Origin: an uncultured Bacteroidales bacterium
GTDB lineage: Bacteria; Bacteroidota; Bacteroidia; Bacteroidales; F082
NCBI GenBank assembly: GCA_900315175.1
Contig: OMYA01000008.1
Coordinates: 93,174 to 157,173 of the forward strand
DNA length: 64,000 nt
Reading direction: 5' to 3'
Shown: piece by piece, positions 58,985-64,000 of the stretch
Position numbering within the stretch: position 1 is the first letter of the stretch
Layout: each line of letters starts with the position of its first letter
Translations under genes and position numbers: made by a program
The notes under the pieces: generated by a model
Databases searched by the model: none
Seen by the model: only the letters and a program-made list of their open reading frames with translations
What the model was told of the DNA's origin: nothing

Positions 58985-61705
58985 ATGACACCAGAAGAAA
59001 AAGCGAGAGTCAAAATCGACAAAATGTTTGAGGAGGCCGGATGGCAGGTAGTCAGTAGGGATGAATACACGCCCGAATTGACGGCAGCTGCTATCAAAGA
59101 AGGTTTGCTGAAACATAATCTTGAAGCTGATTATTTCTTGTTTATTAATGGTAAAGCCGTTGGCGTGCTTGAGGCAAAGAGAGCTGAGATTGATGTGGAT
59201 TGTGATGAAGTTAAAGGTCAGGCAGAGAAGTATGTTAACAATGTGCCGCCGATATATGCTGTTTACGAAAAACCTTTGAGAATCATCTATCTTTCTAATG
59301 GTGAAAAAGTTCTGTTTTACGACTATGCTAAAAAAGATGGAAATTATATTGAAATAAATCGCATCCATACTCCCAAAGAGATTGTTGACATTTTGAGCAT
59401 AGATGATTTTTATGCAGGATTGCCCACATTACAGAAAAAGGGATTAAGACAATGTCAATTTGATGCCATAAAAGGTCTGGAACAAAGTTTCAGAAACGGA
59501 CAAAAACGGGCTTTGATGGTTTTGGCGACAGGTGCAGGTAAGACTTATGCCGCTTGTCTTGCAGCTTATCGTTTCCTGTCCTATACGCCGATGCGGAAAG
59601 TGCTGTTCTTGGTTGACCGTAACAATTTGGGCAAGCAGGCTGAAGGTGAGTTTGGGACATTCAGACTTACTGAAAACAAAGAACCGTTCAACACTATTTT
59701 TGGTGTTAATCGTTTGAAATCAGCAAAGATACCCTCGGACAGCAATGTTGTTATTTCCACAATTCAACGATTATTTTCATTGCTGAAGGGCGACGATGTT
59801 GATGATAATGACGAAGAGAGTGCTTTTGACGATAATGAGGACAATGTGGTGAGTCTGCCGACCAAACCATTGCTTCCGCCCGATTATTTCGATTTGATCA
59901 TCATTGACGAGTGCCATCGATCTATCTATGGTAATTGGAGACAGGTATTGGATTATTTCAAAACAGCCAAAATCATTGGCTTGACAGCCACTCCAATCCC
60001 TGAGACTGTCGCGTTTTTCAATGATAATATCGTTGTCAACTACACATTGGAAGATTCCATTAAAGATGGCGTGAATGTTGATCACCGCACTTTCAGGATT
60101 CGAACTGAAGTGACTGAAAACGGTGGTGCTATTCTCCAAGGTGATAAAACTCGTCAAACTACAGTATATACTGGGAAAACGGAAAATGTGGTCTGGCAGG
60201 AGAATAAGAATTATACCCGAGAGGAACTAAACAGAAGTATCATCAATCCTGCGCAAATCAAGTTGATTTTGGAGACCTATCGGGATTCTGTTTACACCGA
60301 AATGTTTGTTGACCCACAGCGTGAACCAAATTTCGACTATCTGCCAAAGACTCTGATTTTTGCATTGAATGAGAATCACGCTAACAATATCGTGAAGATT
60401 GCAAAAGATGTCTTCAATAGGCATGATGATAAATACGTGCAGAAAATCACTTATTCTGTTGGTGACAGCAACGCTTTGATACGACAATTCCGTAATGATA
60501 AGGATTTTCGCATAGCGGTTACGTGTACGCTGGTGGCCACAGGCACAGATGTCAAGCCCTTGGAAGTTCTGATATTTATGCGTGATGTGGCGTCAGAACC
60601 ATTGTTTGTCCAAATGAAAGGCAGAGGAGTGCGTACGATTGGCGATGAACAGTTGAGGAATGTTACGCCAAACGCCATTAGTAAAGACTGTTTTTATCTT
60701 GTTGATGCTGTTGGTGTTACGGAAAGACAAAAGTCGGTGCCCAAACCAGGTAACGGACCGAAACCTGTTCCGCCAACACTGAAAGAATTGTTGGAATTGC
60801 TTGCGCATGGTAATGTGGAAGATGACAATTTGCGGATGTTAGCGAGTCGCTTGTCAAGAATTCATAATAAATGTACGGATTCTCAAAGAGAAGAATTTGC
60901 GAATCTGTCACATATAACGATGAGCCAACTTGCTACAGACATCTTTAATGCTTTGGAAGACACATCGTTTCCTCCATTTGTGGACATTAACGAACCCAAT
61001 CTTGAGCGCAAAACTTTGATTGCATTACTGATCAATAATGTGCCAGCCCGAAACTATCTTCTGATTGTAAATGCAGGATTTATCAACACGCTCATGCCGG
61101 GCGAGGACAACCTCATATACAGTGGGTTTTCGAGAGAAGAGGCGATTGCTACTACATCTGCGTTTGAGGAGTATTGCGACGAACACAAGGACGAAATTGA
61201 AGCATTGCGAATCATTTATAATAATGATGGCGCTCCTATCACTTTCAAGATGCTCAAGGACTTGCAGAACCGTATGAAAGCATTTAACAACAAGTTTGCC
61301 ATTGCCAATCTTTGGCATTCATATTCTGTGGTTGACATCAACAACGTAGTGGTTTATAATGGCGCTGACCAGAAAAACGAGAAGGAAGCACTCACAAACC
61401 TCATTCAGTTGGTGAGGTTCGCATGGAATAAGATTGCACGGTTGGAAAGTTTATGTACGGGTGCTCAACAGCGTTTTAATTTGTGGTATGGTCAGATGCA
61501 GCGCGATATTACAGCAGATCAGATTAAATTGATGCGTCAGATTGTTGATTATATTGCGGCTAACGGAACGTGTCAGATTTCAGATATTAAAGATTATGAC
61601 AAAACATTTGCGGCGCAGCTCATTTCGGAATACAAGGGCTTGGACAAAGCAAATGAGGCATTGGAATCGTTATCAAGATTTATTATTTATAGAAAAGCAG
61701 CGTAA
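58985..61705 (+). CDS. hsdR: Type I restriction endonuclease subunit R
   Basis: 906 aa, EcoEI-like. N-terminal nuclease ADYFLFINGKAVGVLEAKRA (Asp about 48, E-x-K about 62-64). Helicase motor: Walker A LATGAGKTYAACLA at about 180-193, DECHRS at about 308-313, GLTATPIPETV, and motif VI-like VQMKGRGVRT. The C-terminal third is the EcoEI-type domain that joins the methylase. It translocates DNA and cuts far from the site when the recognition sequence is unmodified. Starts with ATG 58985; hsdM follows after six bases. Appears intact. Confidence 0.93.
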   Translation: MTPEEKARVKIDKMFEEAGWQVVSRDEYTPELTAAAIKEGLLKHNLEADYFLFINGKAVGVLEAKRAEIDVDCDEVKGQAEKYVNNVPPIYAVYEKPLRIIYLSNGEKVLFYDYAKKDGNYIEINRIHTPKEIVDILSIDDFYAGLPTLQKKGLRQCQFDAIKGLEQSFRNGQKRALMVLATGAGKTYAACLAAYRFLSYTPMRKVLFLVDRNNLGKQAEGEFGTFRLTENKEPFNTIFGVNRLKSAKIPSDSNVVISTIQRLFSLLKGDDVDDNDEESAFDDNEDNVVSLPTKPLLPPDYFDLIIIDECHRSIYGNWRQVLDYFKTAKIIGLTATPIPETVAFFNDNIVVNYTLEDSIKDGVNVDHRTFRIRTEVTENGGAILQGDKTRQTTVYTGKTENVVWQENKNYTREELNRSIINPAQIKLILETYRDSVYTEMFVDPQREPNFDYLPKTLIFALNENHANNIVKIAKDVFNRHDDKYVQKITYSVGDSNALIRQFRNDKDFRIAVTCTLVATGTDVKPLEVLIFMRDVASEPLFVQMKGRGVRTIGDEQLRNVTPNAISKDCFYLVDAVGVTERQKSVPKPGNGPKPVPPTLKELLELLAHGNVEDDNLRMLASRLSRIHNKCTDSQREEFANLSHITMSQLATDIFNALEDTSFPPFVDINEPNLERKTLIALLINNVPARNYLLIVNAGFINTLMPGEDNLIYSGFSREEAIATTSAFEEYCDEHKDEIEALRIIYNNDGAPITFKMLKDLQNRMKAFNNKFAIANLWHSYSVVDINNVVVYNGADQKNEKEALTNLIQLVRFAWNKIARLESLCTGAQQRFNLWYGQMQRDITADQIKLMRQIVDYIAANGTCQISDIKDYDKTFAAQLISEYKGLDKANEALESLSRFIIYRKAA

Positions 61706-63148
<1,443 letters not shown>

Positions 63149-63149
63149 T

Positions 63150-64000
63150 ATGAACACGAAACTGCTCAAACAAAAGATCCTTGACCTTGCCATCCGAGGC
63201 AAACTCGTGCCGCAAGACCCCAACGACGAGCCTGCAAGCGAGCTGCTCAAGCGCATCCGTGCCGAAAAGGAAAAGCTCATTGCAGAAGGCAAGATAAAAC
63301 GCTCGAAAAAAGCTGGTGATAAGCCGCATTATGAGAATGTGCCGTTTGAGGTTCCGGAGAGTTGGGTATGGACGACGATTGGCGAATTGCTCATTAACAG
63401 AGATTCAGAACGAATTCCAACTGCGGTTAGAGAAAAACAAACCAATAAGATATATGATTATTATGGCGCAGCTGGAGTAATTGATAAAGTTGACAACTAT
63501 ATTTTTTCTGAGAGGCTTCTGCTAATAGGCGAAGATGGTGCTAATCTATTATCGAGAAGTAAGGACAATGCTTTCTTTGCAGATGGCAAATACTGGGTTA
63601 ATAATCATGCTCATGTACTTGATTGCACAAATAAGATAGCTTTGGATTTTGTTGCTTTTGTAATAAATGCTTTTTCATTAGACATGTATATAACTGGCAG
63701 TGCTCAACCAAAACTGTCACAAGATAATTTGAATAAAATTCTTATTCCTTTACCACCTCTTGATGAACAAAGGCGACTTATAGAGGCTAAAAATGAATGG
63801 TTTGCCATAATTGACGAACTAGAATTAAACAAACAAGATTTACAAGAGATTGTCAAACAAACGAAAAGCAAAGTATTAGACCTTGCCATCCACGGCAAAC
63901 TCGTGCCGCAAGACCCAAATGACGAACCCGCGATGGAGCTATTGAAACGTATAAATCCGGCAACAAAGCCTTGTGATACCTCGCATTATGGGAACTTGCC
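63150..64000 (+). CDS. hsdS: Type I specificity subunit S (partial, cut by window end)
   Basis: 283 codons are present, open to the right edge. A ribosome-site-like AAGGAGG lies 7-13 bases before the ATG. Residues 1-35 (KQKILDLAIRGKLVPQDPND) are the first conserved helix region; residues about 70-225 are target-recognition domain 1 (PESWVWTTIGELL to LNKILIPLPPLDEQRRLIEA); at about 245-275 the conserved block returns (KVLDLAIHGKLVPQDPND). Domain 2 lies outside the window. The TRD (63410-63850) is clearly AT-richer than the conserved blocks, as usual for exchanged recognition domains. Confidence 0.92.
   Translation, partial: MNTKLLKQKILDLAIRGKLVPQDPNDEPASELLKRIRAEKEKLIAEGKIKRSKKAGDKPHYENVPFEVPESWVWTTIGELLINRDSERIPTAVREKQTNKIYDYYGAAGVIDKVDNYIFSERLLLIGEDGANLLSRSKDNAFFADGKYWVNNHAHVLDCTNKIALDFVAFVINAFSLDMYITGSAQPKLSQDNLNKILIPLPPLDEQRRLIEAKNEWFAIIDELELNKQDLQEIVKQTKSKVLDLAIHGKLVPQDPNDEPAMELLKRINPATKPCDTSHYGNL

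Overview
The window reads as a chromosomal segment of an uncultured-type member of the Bacteroidetes, most likely order Bacteroidales. The evidence is the recurring Bacteroidetes promoter -7 box (TAnnTTTG, usually TATnTTTGCA) in front of most genes, very weak Shine-Dalgarno signals, and families typical of the group: a GWxTD protein, a PG0541-type transporter-associated protein, a DUF349 protein, a DUF5106-like thioredoxin protein and a TPR/HTH membrane regulator. Family or genus cannot be fixed from the sequence alone.

Layout. 1-2.1 kb: a partial GWxTD gene, a TPR membrane regulator, two tandem tRNA-Ser genes. 2.1-2.5 kb: a tandem repeat array. 2.5-17 kb: hsp20, a His-rich metal exporter, rimM-trmN6, a small DMT protein, a lipocalin-like lipoprotein, carbamate kinase, dnaB, a Cas4-like nuclease with a MATE pump, a coiled-coil lipoprotein and a sigma-54 response regulator, trmH, a TPR protein with fmt, and HU. 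17-33 kb: recQ, typA, a hybrid histidine kinase, an aldose epimerase, an RND efflux operon ending in a PII-like gene, and trkH. 32-45 kb: a solitary EF-G, a POT peptide transporter, mnmE with a thioredoxin-like gene, an EEP hydrolase, an AddB-like helicase/nuclease, and a MurU/AmgK amino-sugar salvage pair whose kinase carries a RapZ C-terminal domain. 45-52 kb: DUF349 protein, aroC, then an FMN riboswitch controlling ribD-ribE-ribBA-ribH. 52-55.7 kb: pncB, a DMT permease, a UDG-like glycosylase and a small membrane protein. 55.7-64 kb: a probable small RNA, a gene remnant, a RhuM/PLD-like gene between two 300-bp direct repeats, and a type I restriction-modification operon (an unfamiliar helix-hairpin-helix plus nuclease-like gene, hsdR, hsdM, and hsdS cut by the window edge).

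Most distinctive signal. A roughly 77-106 bp palindromic repeat occurs five times between 43.1 and 53.8 kb. Three copies lie inside conserved enzyme genes (murU-like, amgK-like, ribD), in frame, always read so that they encode the same short peptide SEVEKS; two copies are intergenic. This resembles in logic the protein-inserted palindromic elements known from Rickettsia. The copies come in two arm orders, as in dimeric REP-type elements.

Second theme, regulation. The window has back-to-back mirror-image -7 boxes for two divergent genes, several -7 boxes that abut the start codon (candidate leaderless mRNAs), two sigma-54-like -24/-12 sites, a palindrome over the predicted start of transcription of the RND operon, and a riboswitch terminator that runs directly into an ATG. 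For several genes the longest open frame starts inside or upstream of the promoter; the starts given here were moved downstream for that reason.
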